59,795 nucleotides of DNA from Spirochaetaceae bacterium (GTDB lineage: Bacteria; Spirochaetota; Spirochaetia; DSM-27196; PXBQ01). Below the pieces are notes generated by a model, which was given only the letters and a program-made list of their open reading frames with translations, did no database searches and had not been told where the DNA came from. This document shows, piece after piece, positions 36,570-45,135 of the stretch. Location: NCBI GenBank assembly GCA_007695285.1, contig REEC01000158.1:1-59795 (forward strand), read 5' to 3'. Made by a program: the position numbers and the translations under genes. Within the stretch, counting starts at the first letter, position 1, and the number at the start of each line of letters is the position of its first letter.

Positions 36570-37139
36570 ATGTCGGACGAATTGAATTTGGCTGACCTTG
36601 ACGAGGGCGGAAAAGAAGAGGGGCAGTCCGGCGGGAAGAAGATCGGATTCCTGTCGGAATTGACGATTCAGATTCTGAAGTGGGCGGCGATCATCATCGG
36701 AGCGATTATCTTCATCGTCGTGGTCGTCGTGATCACCGTGAACATGATTACCGACGCACGCGGTGCCTCACAATCGCGTCTTCCGGTCAGCGAGGCGTAC
36801 ACCGGTGCGCCACCCGTGTACGAGTGGTTTCGCGTTACCGAGGAGAACGAGCAGCTCCGCGGAACGACGGCCGATACGCCGCGGCAAACGTTTCTCGTCT
36901 CGTTGCATTTGGGATACGACAGAGACAGCCGTACCGTGACAACCGAACTGATCGATCGGCGGATTCAGATCAGGGGTTTGGTTCTCCGGTACTTCAGTAA
37001 TCGACGGGCGAACGAGCTACTCGGCGCCGAGAACCAGGAGCGCGTGAAACGTGATCTCATGAACAGTATCAATGCATTGTTGGGTGGCGGGCAGATCCGG
37101 GACATCGAGTTCGACGAATACCAGATTATCGAATTCTAA
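36570..37139 (+). CDS. fliL: Flagellar basal body protein FliL
   Basis: A 189-residue single-span inner-membrane protein. The acidic N-terminal tail, a strong transmembrane helix (about residues 32-55, IIIGAIIFIVVVVVITVNMI) and the periplasmic part with the conserved C-terminal pattern (ENQERVKRDLMNSINALLGGGQIRDIEFDEYQIIEF) fit FliL, which supports stator function around MotB. The ATG at 36570 is preferred to one at 36558 since GGAG sits six bases before it. Confidence 0.92.
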   Translation: MSDELNLADLDEGGKEEGQSGGKKIGFLSELTIQILKWAAIIIGAIIFIVVVVVITVNMITDARGASQSRLPVSEAYTGAPPVYEWFRVTEENEQLRGTTADTPRQTFLVSLHLGYDRDSRTVTTELIDRRIQIRGLVLRYFSNRRANELLGAENQERVKRDLMNSINALLGGGQIRDIEFDEYQIIEF

Positions 37140-37163
37140 ATTCGGGAGATTTTGCGGAAACGG

Positions 37164-37192
37164 TTGATAAAAAAGGAAATATGTGAGAAAAT
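37164..37192 (+). promoter_or_regulatory. Possible sigma-70 promoter before fliM
   Basis: In the 74-base AT-rich gap between fliL and fliM stand TTGATA (37164-37169) and GAAAAT (37187-37192), 17 bases apart (nine of twelve consensus bases). It could let fliM and the downstream export genes be expressed apart from hook and stator genes. Evidence is by eye only. Confidence 0.3.
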
Positions 37193-37213
37193 TCCGACGG
37201 GAGAGGGAACTAC

Positions 37214-38239
37214 ATGACCGAGGTGCTTTCTCAAGATGAGATAGATCAGCTTCTCAACGCTATCTCGTCCGGAGACGTCGATACCGAAGAAATTCACCAA
37301 CCCACCGATCAACGCAAGATCAAGATATACGACTTCAAGCGCCCGGATAAATTCTCGAAGGAACAGATCAGAACGGTCTCGATCATGCACGAGACTTTTG
37401 CTCGTTTGACGACAACCTCGCTCAGCGCGCAGCTCCGCAGCCTCGTGCAAGTCCACGTCGCTTCGGTCGACCAGCTCACGTACGAGGAGTTTATTCGATC
37501 GATCCCGAACCCCACGACGCTCGCGGTGATCAACATGGATCCACTCAAGGGATCGGCGATTCTCGAGATTGATCCCGCGATCACGTTTTCTATCATCGAC
37601 CGTCTTTTTGGTGGACAGGGTGAGGGCGCGAAGGTCATGCGTGATCTCTCGGACATCGAGCAGTCGGTCATGGAAGGGATCATCGTCCGGATTCTAGGAA
37701 ACATGCGCGAAGCGTGGGCTCAGGTAATCGATCTCAGGCCACGGCTTGGGCAGATCGAGACCAACCCGCAGTTCGCGCAGATCGTTCCGCCGACCGAGAT
37801 GGTCGTGCTTGTGACGCTCGAGACCAAAGTCACGGATGTAGAAGGGATGATGAACTTCTGTATTCCGTACCTCACGATCGAACCGATTATCTCGAAGCTT
37901 TCGGCGCAGTACTGGTACTCTCCCGTACGCCGGGGAGCCACGACCGAGAACTTGAATATTTTGCGGGACCGGCTGTCGACGATCGAGGTCGCGATAGTCG
38001 CGGAGATCGGAAGCATGGACCTTACGGTTCGTGACGTGCTTGCGCTGCGCGTGGGCGATGTAATCCGACTGCCGAACGTCCGGATTTCCGATCCGATGTG
38101 CTTGAAGATCGGCAATCGCCCCAAATTTTTGAGCAAACCCGGGCAAATCGGCAATAGGGTGGCGGTGCAGATCACGCGTCAGCTCGAGGACATAGAAGCC
38201 GAGGATTTCGAAGAGCTGACGGCAGAGGAAGGAGAGTAG
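37214..38239 (+). CDS. fliM: Flagellar motor switch protein FliM
   Basis: A 341-residue switch protein that binds CheY-P. The N-terminal peptide VLSQDEIDQLLNAI is the CheY-binding segment. The middle CheC-like domain (LDPLKGSAILEIDPAITFSIIDRLFGG is typical) and the C-terminal SpoA domain (LTVRDVLALRVGDVIRLPN..) are full. GGGAGAGGG lies upstream of the ATG. It is three bases from fliY. Confidence 0.97.
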   Translation: MTEVLSQDEIDQLLNAISSGDVDTEEIHQPTDQRKIKIYDFKRPDKFSKEQIRTVSIMHETFARLTTTSLSAQLRSLVQVHVASVDQLTYEEFIRSIPNPTTLAVINMDPLKGSAILEIDPAITFSIIDRLFGGQGEGAKVMRDLSDIEQSVMEGIIVRILGNMREAWAQVIDLRPRLGQIETNPQFAQIVPPTEMVVLVTLETKVTDVEGMMNFCIPYLTIEPIISKLSAQYWYSPVRRGATTENLNILRDRLSTIEVAIVAEIGSMDLTVRDVLALRVGDVIRLPNVRISDPMCLKIGNRPKFLSKPGQIGNRVAVQITRQLEDIEAEDFEELTAEEGE

Positions 38240-38242
38240 CCA

Positions 38243-39367
38243 ATGAGCGACGGATCACTGTCCCAAGACGAAATCGACGCATTGTTGCAGGGCTCGGGTG
38301 GAATGGATTTAGGCGGTGTGCCTGAACCGTCCACGGTACCGGATTTGTCGGATGCAGAACTCAAGGCGTTTCGCGCGGTGGTCAAAGACACCGTCGAGGC
38401 GCAAAAGTCGAATATGGCGACGTTGGTAGGGAAGGATGTCCGCATCGCGGATCCCAAGGCTCAGATGATGTCGCAGGATGAGTTCATCTCGAGTGTCGAT
38501 GAGGAGATGGTTCAAATAACGTTGAATTACTCCGACGGCGCTCCCGGCGCGCACTCGTATCTGTTATCCGAGGACGCCGCGGTTAAGATCGCGACGCCTC
38601 TGATCGGCCAGGACGGGATCGAGATCGACGAAGCAACGCTGAGCGCGTTGCAGGAAGCGTTTTCGCAGATCAGTGGACCGGTCGTGACTTCACTCAGCGA
38701 AAAAGCCTCGGTAAGCATCATGACCGATCCGCCGGGCGGTGAAAAAAAGAGCACCGGGGGGCTGGAGTATCCCGACGGAGAGTTCGCGTGCCTTTCGTAT
38801 CGCGTGAGCATCGAAGGCGAACGGCCGTTCGACTTGTACGAAATTTACGACGCTCAAATCGTCAAAGCTATAACCGACGGCGCTGCGCCGCAGGGCGGTC
38901 AACAGCAAATGGCCGGTGGGCCGCAGCAACAAGCGGACCCGTTCGCCGGTTTCGGCGGGGGCCAAGTGGGCGGCCAAGTGGGCGGTGCTCCACAGTACCA
39001 GCAGCCGTATCAGAATCCCGGCCAGATGGGCGGCCAGATGGGCGGCGGCCCCCCCGTGCAGCCGGTGCAGTTCCCGAATTTGCAGATGCAGGGCGCGTCT
39101 CAGGAACAGGGGAATATCGGTCTCTTGATGGACGTCTATATGGAGCTCACCGTAGAGCTCGGACGGACGCGGAAACTCATCAAGGAGATTCTCGGGTTTG
39201 GAGAAGGTACGATCATAGAGCTCGATAAGCTTGCTGGAGAGCCGGTCGACATTCTCGTGAACCACAAGTTGATCGCGAAGGGAGAAGTCGTGGTCATCGA
39301 CGAAAACTTTGGTGTGAGAATCACCGAGATCGTCTCGACGATGGAGCGTCTCTCCACGATGGCGTAG
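38243..39367 (+). CDS. fliY: Flagellar motor switch protein FliY (FliN/FliY type)
   Basis: A 374-residue switch protein larger than FliN. Order: an N-terminal LSQDEIDALLQG peptide as in FliM, a CheC-like middle (residues 60-215), then a Gly/Gln/Pro-rich linker with short repeats (GGQVGGQVGG, GQMGGQMGGG, about residues 218-285), and a C-terminal FliN/SpoA domain (ELTVELGRTRKLIKEILGFGEGTIIELDKLAGEPVDILVN). The linker DNA has tandem 12-base repeats (38956-38992 and 39020-39045) that may change in copy number. FliY may dephosphorylate CheY-P in some bacteria; whether the CheC motif works here cannot be said. Confidence 0.93.
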   Translation: MSDGSLSQDEIDALLQGSGGMDLGGVPEPSTVPDLSDAELKAFRAVVKDTVEAQKSNMATLVGKDVRIADPKAQMMSQDEFISSVDEEMVQITLNYSDGAPGAHSYLLSEDAAVKIATPLIGQDGIEIDEATLSALQEAFSQISGPVVTSLSEKASVSIMTDPPGGEKKSTGGLEYPDGEFACLSYRVSIEGERPFDLYEIYDAQIVKAITDGAAPQGGQQQMAGGPQQQADPFAGFGGGQVGGQVGGAPQYQQPYQNPGQMGGQMGGGPPVQPVQFPNLQMQGASQEQGNIGLLMDVYMELTVELGRTRKLIKEILGFGEGTIIELDKLAGEPVDILVNHKLIAKGEVVVIDENFGVRITEIVSTMERLSTMA

Positions 39368-39392
39368 AGTCGGTGTTAAGGGGAGGGGAACA

Positions 39393-39956
39393 CTGAAACA
39401 TTTATGTCTCATAGCGCTGCTACTGGCAGTCACGCTCGGCGCCTTTGCGCAGGAGCCGGCCTCAAGTACCGAATCAGACGAGTCTCGTTTCGTTTTCCAG
39501 GAGCAAACCACGGCCCCTGAGCCCGCCGATGACAGCTTTGCCGGCATCGGGTTCTGGGACCTTGCTCGCATGTTGTTCATCCTCGGGATCGTGATCGTCG
39601 TGATCTACCTCTTCTTCAACATTCTAAAGCGCTCGACCGTCGGACGCGTGAACAGCGGAGAAAGCATCCGGATGCTTGGATCTCGGGCGCTTGCCGGTAA
39701 CAAGAGCCTGCACGTTGTTCAAGTCGGAAACCACGTCTATCTCGTCGGGGCAGGTGAAAGCGCGGTGTCCTTGATCTCGGAGATCACCGACCAGGAGACA
39801 CTCGATGAGCTCCGTCTCACGCCGGAAGAGACGGCGCCTGCGGCACGCAGGAGTTTTCCTGAAATGCTCGGATCGGTGCTCCGGCCCGCGGGAAACGGTG
39901 CCGGAAGTTTTGATTTTATGCACAGGCAGAGGGAACGGCTCAGAAAGATGAGATAG
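39393..39956 (+). CDS. fliO: Flagellar export protein FliO (spirochaete FliZ), CTG start
   Basis: Translated from a CTG at 39393 the protein is 187 residues: LKHLCLIALLLAVTLGAFA is a good signal peptide ending at Ala-Gln-Glu, then a short periplasmic linker, a transmembrane helix (about residues 60-82, MLFILGIVIVVIYLFFNIL) and a cytoplasmic domain with SGESIRMLGSRALAGNKSLHVVQVGNHVYLVGAG, the FliO pattern. GGGGAGGGG (39380-39388) stands at normal distance before the CTG. No ATG, GTG or TTG exists upstream in this frame, and the first internal ATG (39570) would remove the signal and start inside the membrane helix. It sits between fliY and fliP as expected. Confidence 0.75.
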   Translation: MKHLCLIALLLAVTLGAFAQEPASSTESDESRFVFQEQTTAPEPADDSFAGIGFWDLARMLFILGIVIVVIYLFFNILKRSTVGRVNSGESIRMLGSRALAGNKSLHVVQVGNHVYLVGAGESAVSLISEITDQETLDELRLTPEETAPAARRSFPEMLGSVLRPAGNGAGSFDFMHRQRERLRKMR

Positions 39957-39978
39957 CCATGTCGATCGGGAGGGGGGC

Positions 39979-40770
39979 ATGACGAAAAAAATACTACTCG
40001 CGGTGTTCGTGGCAGTCCTACTGATGCCCGCCGGCGCGCACGCGCAATCGATAGATCCACCAAGCTCGGGTGCGGAGGGATTGCGGATACCATTTGTCGA
40101 CATCTCGGTGCGTGAACCGGAGACGGGTCAGGAGATCGCCCTGTCCCTGCAGCTCTTGTTGCTGCTCGCGGTTTTGAGTCTTGCGCCGTCGATCGTGATT
40201 CTCATGACATCGTTTCTGCGTATCGCAATTGTGTTGGATTTTGTGAAGCGCGCGTTGTCGTTGCAACAAGTGCCGCCGAATCAGGTTTTGATGGGCATCG
40301 CGCTCTTTTTGACGCTTTTCATCATGTGGCCGACGGTTACGCAGATCTACGATAACGCGTTTGTCCCGATGTCCGAAGGCGAGATCGGCGTCGAAGAGGC
40401 GTACTCGCGGTTTGAAGCGCCGTTGCGCGTATTTATGTTTCGTCAAATGCAGGCAAATCCCGGAAGCGTCGCGTTGTTCATGAGAATGAGTGGGCTTGAG
40501 CGCCCGAACAACCTCGGAGACGTTCCAACGCACGTTTTGATCCCGGCGTTCATCCTGCACGAGCTCACTGTCGCGTTCAAGATAGGGATCCTGCTGTTCG
40601 TTCCGTTTATCATGATCGACATGGTCGTCGCGTCGATTCTCATGTCGATGGGGATGATCATGTTGCCGCCCGTGATGATCTCGCTTCCGTTTAAACTGAT
40701 TCTTTTCGTCTTGATCGACGGCTGGGGATTGTTGACGCAGCAGCTCGTCGCGAGTTTTGGAGGTTTCTGA
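39979..40770 (+). CDS. fliP: Flagellar export gate protein FliP
   Basis: A 263-residue protein with a cleavable signal peptide (TKKILLAVFVAVLLMPAGAHA) and four transmembrane segments, core of the export gate (FliP5-FliQ4-FliR1). Signature stretches are LQLLLLLAVLSLAPSIVILMTSFLRIAIVLDFVKRAL, QVPPNQVLMGIALFLTLF and IPAFILHELTVAFKIGILLFVPFIMIDMVVASILMSMGM. The last base is shared with the fliQ ATG. Confidence 0.97.
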   Translation: MTKKILLAVFVAVLLMPAGAHAQSIDPPSSGAEGLRIPFVDISVREPETGQEIALSLQLLLLLAVLSLAPSIVILMTSFLRIAIVLDFVKRALSLQQVPPNQVLMGIALFLTLFIMWPTVTQIYDNAFVPMSEGEIGVEEAYSRFEAPLRVFMFRQMQANPGSVALFMRMSGLERPNNLGDVPTHVLIPAFILHELTVAFKIGILLFVPFIMIDMVVASILMSMGMIMLPPVMISLPFKLILFVLIDGWGLLTQQLVASFGGF

Positions 40771-41039
40771 TGAGTATGGGATACGTTGTAACCTTGATCC
40801 GCTCGGGTGTTCTTCACGTCCTTCTCGTCTCCGCGCCGCTTTTGATTATCGCGCTCGTCGTGGGACTCGTGATCTCGATCTTCCAGGCGACGACGTCTAT
40901 TCAGGAACAAACGCTGACGTTTGTTCCGAAGATCGCGGCAATTCTCGGAGCCTTGATCTTTTTTGGGCCGTGGATGATTCAGATGCTTACGCGTTTCACC
41001 GTAAGCCTCATGAACCAAATACCGATGATGGTGAGGTAA
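40770..41039 (+). CDS. fliQ: Flagellar export gate protein FliQ
   Basis: An 89-residue two-helix membrane protein, exact family length. SAPLLIIALVVGLVISIFQATTSIQEQTLTFVPKI is the FliQ hallmark. The start codon overlaps the fliP stop (TGATG). It is followed by fliR after four bases. Confidence 0.96.
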   Translation: MSMGYVVTLIRSGVLHVLLVSAPLLIIALVVGLVISIFQATTSIQEQTLTFVPKIAAILGALIFFGPWMIQMLTRFTVSLMNQIPMMVR

Positions 41040-41043
41040 GCGA

Positions 41044-41829
41044 GTGACCGCGAGGATCATCGGCGACGCACAGATTTTTTTCCTCATCTTTGTCCGTGTG
41101 TTCGCGTTGATTCAGACGGCGCCGCTTCTGTCGTCGGAGAGCATACCCCAGATTGCCAAGGTCGGGCTTTCATTCTTCTCGGCCTTCGCGGTATTCCCGT
41201 GGGTCGTCGCGGGTTATAGCGTTCCGGATTTTGGACTCGAGTACGCGATGCTCGCGGTCGGCGAGGCCATGATCGGTGTGATTTACGGATTCATACTCTC
41301 GACGGTGTTCGCCGCGTTTCAAACCAGCGGGCAGTTCTTCTCGCTCCAGATGGGGTTTGGCGCCTCGCAGGTTTTTGATCCACTCGCTCAGATCGAGATT
41401 CCGTTGATGGGCCAGTTTCTGAACATCATCGCGATGTTTGTGTTCGTCGGGACGATGGGCTTTCAGAAAATATTCCTGTCGGGGGTGATTCAGTCGTTCG
41501 AGACGGTAAAGGCGGTCGAAATAGCCGCGCAACGGGAGGATCTGATCGCGATGATGCTCGTGACGTTCTCGCGCATGTTCGAGAACGCGTTGGTTTTATC
41601 TTTTCCGATCCTCGGCACGTTGTTTCTCGTTTCGGTCACGATGGGGCTTCTCGCGAAGGCTGCTCCGCAGATGAACCTGCTGATGCTTGGCTTCCCGCTT
41701 TCGATCGGTGTCGCGTTTCTGATGATCTTTCTCACGATGCCGTATCTCGTCGCCGCGTTCGAGCGGCTGCTCGATGCGGGGTTCGGTGTGCTCTCGCTGA
41801 TTCACACCGTCCCGGAGGTGGTCCCGTGA
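41044..41829 (+). CDS. fliR: Flagellar export gate protein FliR
   Basis: A 261-residue gate component with about six hydrophobic segments. Typical are IPQIAKVGLSFFSAFAVFPWV, AVGEAMIGVIYGFILSTVFAAFQTSGQFFSLQMGFGASQVFDPL and VTMGLLAKAAPQMNLLMLGFPLSIGVAF. It begins with a GTG and overlaps flhB by four bases (GTGA). Confidence 0.96.
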   Translation: MTARIIGDAQIFFLIFVRVFALIQTAPLLSSESIPQIAKVGLSFFSAFAVFPWVVAGYSVPDFGLEYAMLAVGEAMIGVIYGFILSTVFAAFQTSGQFFSLQMGFGASQVFDPLAQIEIPLMGQFLNIIAMFVFVGTMGFQKIFLSGVIQSFETVKAVEIAAQREDLIAMMLVTFSRMFENALVLSFPILGTLFLVSVTMGLLAKAAPQMNLLMLGFPLSIGVAFLMIFLTMPYLVAAFERLLDAGFGVLSLIHTVPEVVP

Positions 41830-43010
41830 GTGAGGAAAAAACCGTGAACGATAGGCCGGGCATGGCGTGGAGCTCGCCGTGTGTCGACAACCGGAGCTTC
41901 CTCGACGAGCTTACTCGTGTCCACCTTCAGTGGTTCGCGGCCGAGGACGAAGGACGAACCGAGGATCCGACCGAGCACAAGATCAGGAAGGCACGCGAGG
42001 ACGGAAAAGTAGCGAAGTCGCAGGATGTAACCGCCTCGGTTGTGCTCTTGTTCTCGGTCGTTACGCTCGGTCTACTTTCGCGCTACATGTTCCATAACAT
42101 GATCGAGATGACGACGTATTTTCTGCGCCTGACCGGCGAGTTTGACGTAACGCGCGACTTCGGGGTTTTCGCCGCGTTTTACGCGTACTTCATCCGGCTC
42201 GTGTTGCCGGTGGCTGCGGTCGCGTTCGTTGCAGCCGCGCTCGGCAATATTCTTCAAGTTGGGTTTCTGTTTTCGGTGAAACCGATCACGCCGGACTTTG
42301 AGAAGATCACGCCGAATTTCGGGCGATTCCTCAAGAAGGCGATCTTCTCGGCCGAGGCGGGATTCAACCTCGGGAAATCGGTCGGAAAGGTCATAATCCT
42401 TGCTTTTCTCGGGTTTCTGAACATTCAGCTCAATATCGACCGTATCGCGCGCCTTGTGTACGCCCCGTTTCTCGAAAGCGTCGCGGTGATCGCGTCGTTG
42501 ACGTTCAATGTGTTGTTGCAGGCGGCGATTCTGATGCTTGTTCTGTCGGTGTTCGATTTCTTTTTCCAGAAGAAGCAACACCTTGAGTCGCTAAAAATGA
42601 CGAAGCAGGAGATCAAGGAAGAGCGGAAGCAGTACGAAGGCGATCCTTTGATCAAGAGCCGGCTGAAACAGCGCATGCAGGAAATACTGTCGCGCAACAT
42701 GATTCAGAACGTGCCGAACGCGGACGTCGTGATAACAAACCCGACCCACTTCGCGGTAGCACTCGAGTACAAGGCCGAGAAGATGCACGCGCCGACGGTC
42801 ACCGCCAAAGGGCAGGACAACATGGCGCAGAAAATCCGCGAGATCGCGAATGAGAACTCAGTTCCGATCGTCGAGAACAAGCCGCTCGCGAGAGCGTTGT
42901 ACGCGGACGTCGAGATCGGAGACAGCATCCCCGAGAAGTACTACGAAGCGGTAGTCGTTGTTCTGAAACAGGTGTACACGATGTCGGGCCGTCCGAAGAG
43001 GGCGGGGTGA
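41826..43010 (+). CDS. flhB: Flagellar export switch protein FlhB
   Basis: A 394-residue export apparatus protein with four transmembrane helices and the self-cleaving motif Asn305-Pro-Thr-His308 (VVITNPTHFAVALEYKAEKMHAPTV). Cleavage there changes substrate class from hook to filament, together with the FliK-like protein in this window. It has about 40 extra N-terminal residues before the common FAAEDEGRTEDPTEHKIRKARE. GTG start overlaps the fliR stop. Confidence 0.96.
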   Translation: MSEEKTVNDRPGMAWSSPCVDNRSFLDELTRVHLQWFAAEDEGRTEDPTEHKIRKAREDGKVAKSQDVTASVVLLFSVVTLGLLSRYMFHNMIEMTTYFLRLTGEFDVTRDFGVFAAFYAYFIRLVLPVAAVAFVAAALGNILQVGFLFSVKPITPDFEKITPNFGRFLKKAIFSAEAGFNLGKSVGKVIILAFLGFLNIQLNIDRIARLVYAPFLESVAVIASLTFNVLLQAAILMLVLSVFDFFFQKKQHLESLKMTKQEIKEERKQYEGDPLIKSRLKQRMQEILSRNMIQNVPNADVVITNPTHFAVALEYKAEKMHAPTVTAKGQDNMAQKIREIANENSVPIVENKPLARALYADVEIGDSIPEKYYEAVVVVLKQVYTMSGRPKRAG

Positions 43011-43018
43011 GGTGAAAA

Positions 43019-45103
43019 ATGGCTGATGTTCCGGGCCTGATCGGAAGCGCATTCCTCAAGCAACGCAGCGACGCACTCGTCGCGGTCGGCGTCGTCGTGA
43101 TCGTGATGATGCTCATCATCCCGCTTCCGACGGTGCTTCTCGATACGTTCATGGCAACGAACATCGTGCTGAGCCTATTGACGATCCTGATTGTGCTGTA
43201 CACCAAGAACGCGCTTGAGTTCTCAATCTTTCCGACGCTGTTGCTCGTCATGACGGTGTTCGGCCTTGCTTTGAACGTATCGTCGACGCGGTTGATCCTG
43301 TCTCAGGGAACGCAGTTTGACGGCCGAATCGTTCGGGCGTTCGGGCGTTTTGTCGTAGGAACAGCCGGCGCCGAGGGCCTCGTGATCGGGATCATCATCT
43401 TCTTGATCATCGTCGCGGTCCAATTTTTTGTCATCACGAAAGGCGCGACGCGTGTCGCCGAAGTCGCCGCGCGTTTCACGCTCGACGCTCTGCCCGGTAA
43501 ACAGATGGCGATCGAGGCCGAGTACAACTCGGGGGCGATCACCGAAGAGGTCGCGACAAAACGTAAGCGCGACCTCGAAAAAGAAGTCGATTTTTACGGC
43601 GCGATGGACGGTGCGTCGAAATTTGTTTCCGGGAACGTCAAGGTCGGTATTCTGATCACCGCCGTGAATATGATCGGCGGAATTATCGTCGGAATGACGA
43701 TTCATGGCGAGCCGTTGAACGTCGCGGTCGACACGTATATCTCGCTCACGATCGGTGACGGGCTCGTGTCGCAGTTCCCCGCCTTGCTCGTCTCGACCGC
43801 GACCGGTCTCATCGTCACGCGCGCTGTATCCGACGGTACGTTCGGCGAAGACGTCTCGTCGCAGTTTGGACGTCACTCGCGCGTTTACTGGATCGCGGCC
43901 GTTGTTTTGCTCGGACTTTCGATGCTCCCCGGTTTCCCGTGGTACGTCTTGCTCCCGATGGCCGCGTTCTCCGGGTTCGCGGCGCTCAGAATCGGGCGGA
44001 CGCAAGTCGCGGAGAAAGAGGGGCTCGCCGAGGCCGATCGCGCCGCGAAGGCGAAAGAGACCCCGCCTGAGATTTCGCCGGTTGCGCCTCTCGATCCGAT
44101 CTCGCTCGAGCTCGGGTACGGTCTCGTGCCGCTCGTCGACAAGGACAAAGGTGCCGAGTTACTCGAGCGTGTCACGCGGATCCGCCGTGAAACCGCACTC
44201 GATCTCGGTCTTGTCGTTCCGCGGATCCGGATCATTGACAATATGCGGCTCGAGCCGTCGGAATACTGCATCAAGATTCGCGGTGTCGAGGTTGGGCGCG
44301 GAAGCGTGCGCATGGGGCACTACCTTTCGATCAATCCCGGCGGCGTGCGCGAAGAGATCCCGGGCGAACGAACGACCGATCCTGCCTTCGGTTTACCCGC
44401 GCAGTGGATCACCGAAGATAACCGCGAACGCGCCGAACGCGCGGGATACACCGTCGTCGATGCACCGTCGATCATCGCGACGCACCTGACCGAGATTGTC
44501 AAACGGCACGCCGCGGAGATTCTCGGACGCCAGGAAGTACGAGCGATTCTCGAGACGCTGCGCCGCGACTACCCGGCGGTCGTCGAGGACGCGAGTGCAC
44601 ACCTTGGCGTCGGCGAAATCCAAAAGGTACTGCAGGGGCTGCTTCGTGAGCATGTCTCGATTCGCAACGTCGTTACGATTCTCGAGACGCTCGCGGATTA
44701 CGGCGCGGTTACGAAAGAAGTCGGGTTCCTCGTCGAGAAGGTTCGCCAGGCGTTACGACGGCAGATCTGCCGGCAGTACGCCGACGCCGACGACACGATC
44801 AAAGTCATCACGCTCGACCCGAATCTCGAACAGTCGATAATCGATTCCCGGCTCGAGACGGCAGGCGGCGTCGTGCCGGCGCTCGATCCGGAGACGCAGA
44901 GAAAGTGGATAACCGCGGTCCGAAATACGGTGCGCTCGGTGCAGGAGCAGGGTACTCTGCCGATCGTTTTGTGTTCGGAGCCGGCCCGACCTCTCGTCAA
45001 GGCGAGCACCGCGCGGGAGATTTCGGATCTCGTCGTATTGTCGGTCCCGGAGATCGTCAGCGAGGTCCGGGTGGATGGAGTTGCGGAGATACGAACGGAA
45101 TGA
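43019..45103 (+). CDS. flhA: Flagellar export gate protein FlhA
   Basis: A 694-residue export gate protein: eight transmembrane helices in the first ~320 residues including the FHIPEP-region equivalent (GNVKVGILITAVNMIGGIIVGM and SLTIGDGLVSQFPALLVSTATGLIVTR), then the cytoplasmic ring domain that docks substrate-chaperone complexes. The GTGAGGTGAAAA before the ATG is a good binding site. Family length and pattern are full. Confidence 0.97.
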   Translation: MADVPGLIGSAFLKQRSDALVAVGVVVIVMMLIIPLPTVLLDTFMATNIVLSLLTILIVLYTKNALEFSIFPTLLLVMTVFGLALNVSSTRLILSQGTQFDGRIVRAFGRFVVGTAGAEGLVIGIIIFLIIVAVQFFVITKGATRVAEVAARFTLDALPGKQMAIEAEYNSGAITEEVATKRKRDLEKEVDFYGAMDGASKFVSGNVKVGILITAVNMIGGIIVGMTIHGEPLNVAVDTYISLTIGDGLVSQFPALLVSTATGLIVTRAVSDGTFGEDVSSQFGRHSRVYWIAAVVLLGLSMLPGFPWYVLLPMAAFSGFAALRIGRTQVAEKEGLAEADRAAKAKETPPEISPVAPLDPISLELGYGLVPLVDKDKGAELLERVTRIRRETALDLGLVVPRIRIIDNMRLEPSEYCIKIRGVEVGRGSVRMGHYLSINPGGVREEIPGERTTDPAFGLPAQWITEDNRERAERAGYTVVDAPSIIATHLTEIVKRHAAEILGRQEVRAILETLRRDYPAVVEDASAHLGVGEIQKVLQGLLREHVSIRNVVTILETLADYGAVTKEVGFLVEKVRQALRRQICRQYADADDTIKVITLDPNLEQSIIDSRLETAGGVVPALDPETQRKWITAVRNTVRSVQEQGTLPIVLCSEPARPLVKASTAREISDLVVLSVPEIVSEVRVDGVAEIRTE

Positions 45104-45135
45104 TGACCGTACGAACGATGTATGTGAGGTAGGAA

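Noticed and set aside
39570-39956. FliO starting at the internal ATG
   Set aside because: It would lose the signal peptide and begin inside the transmembrane helix, without a ribosome-binding site.
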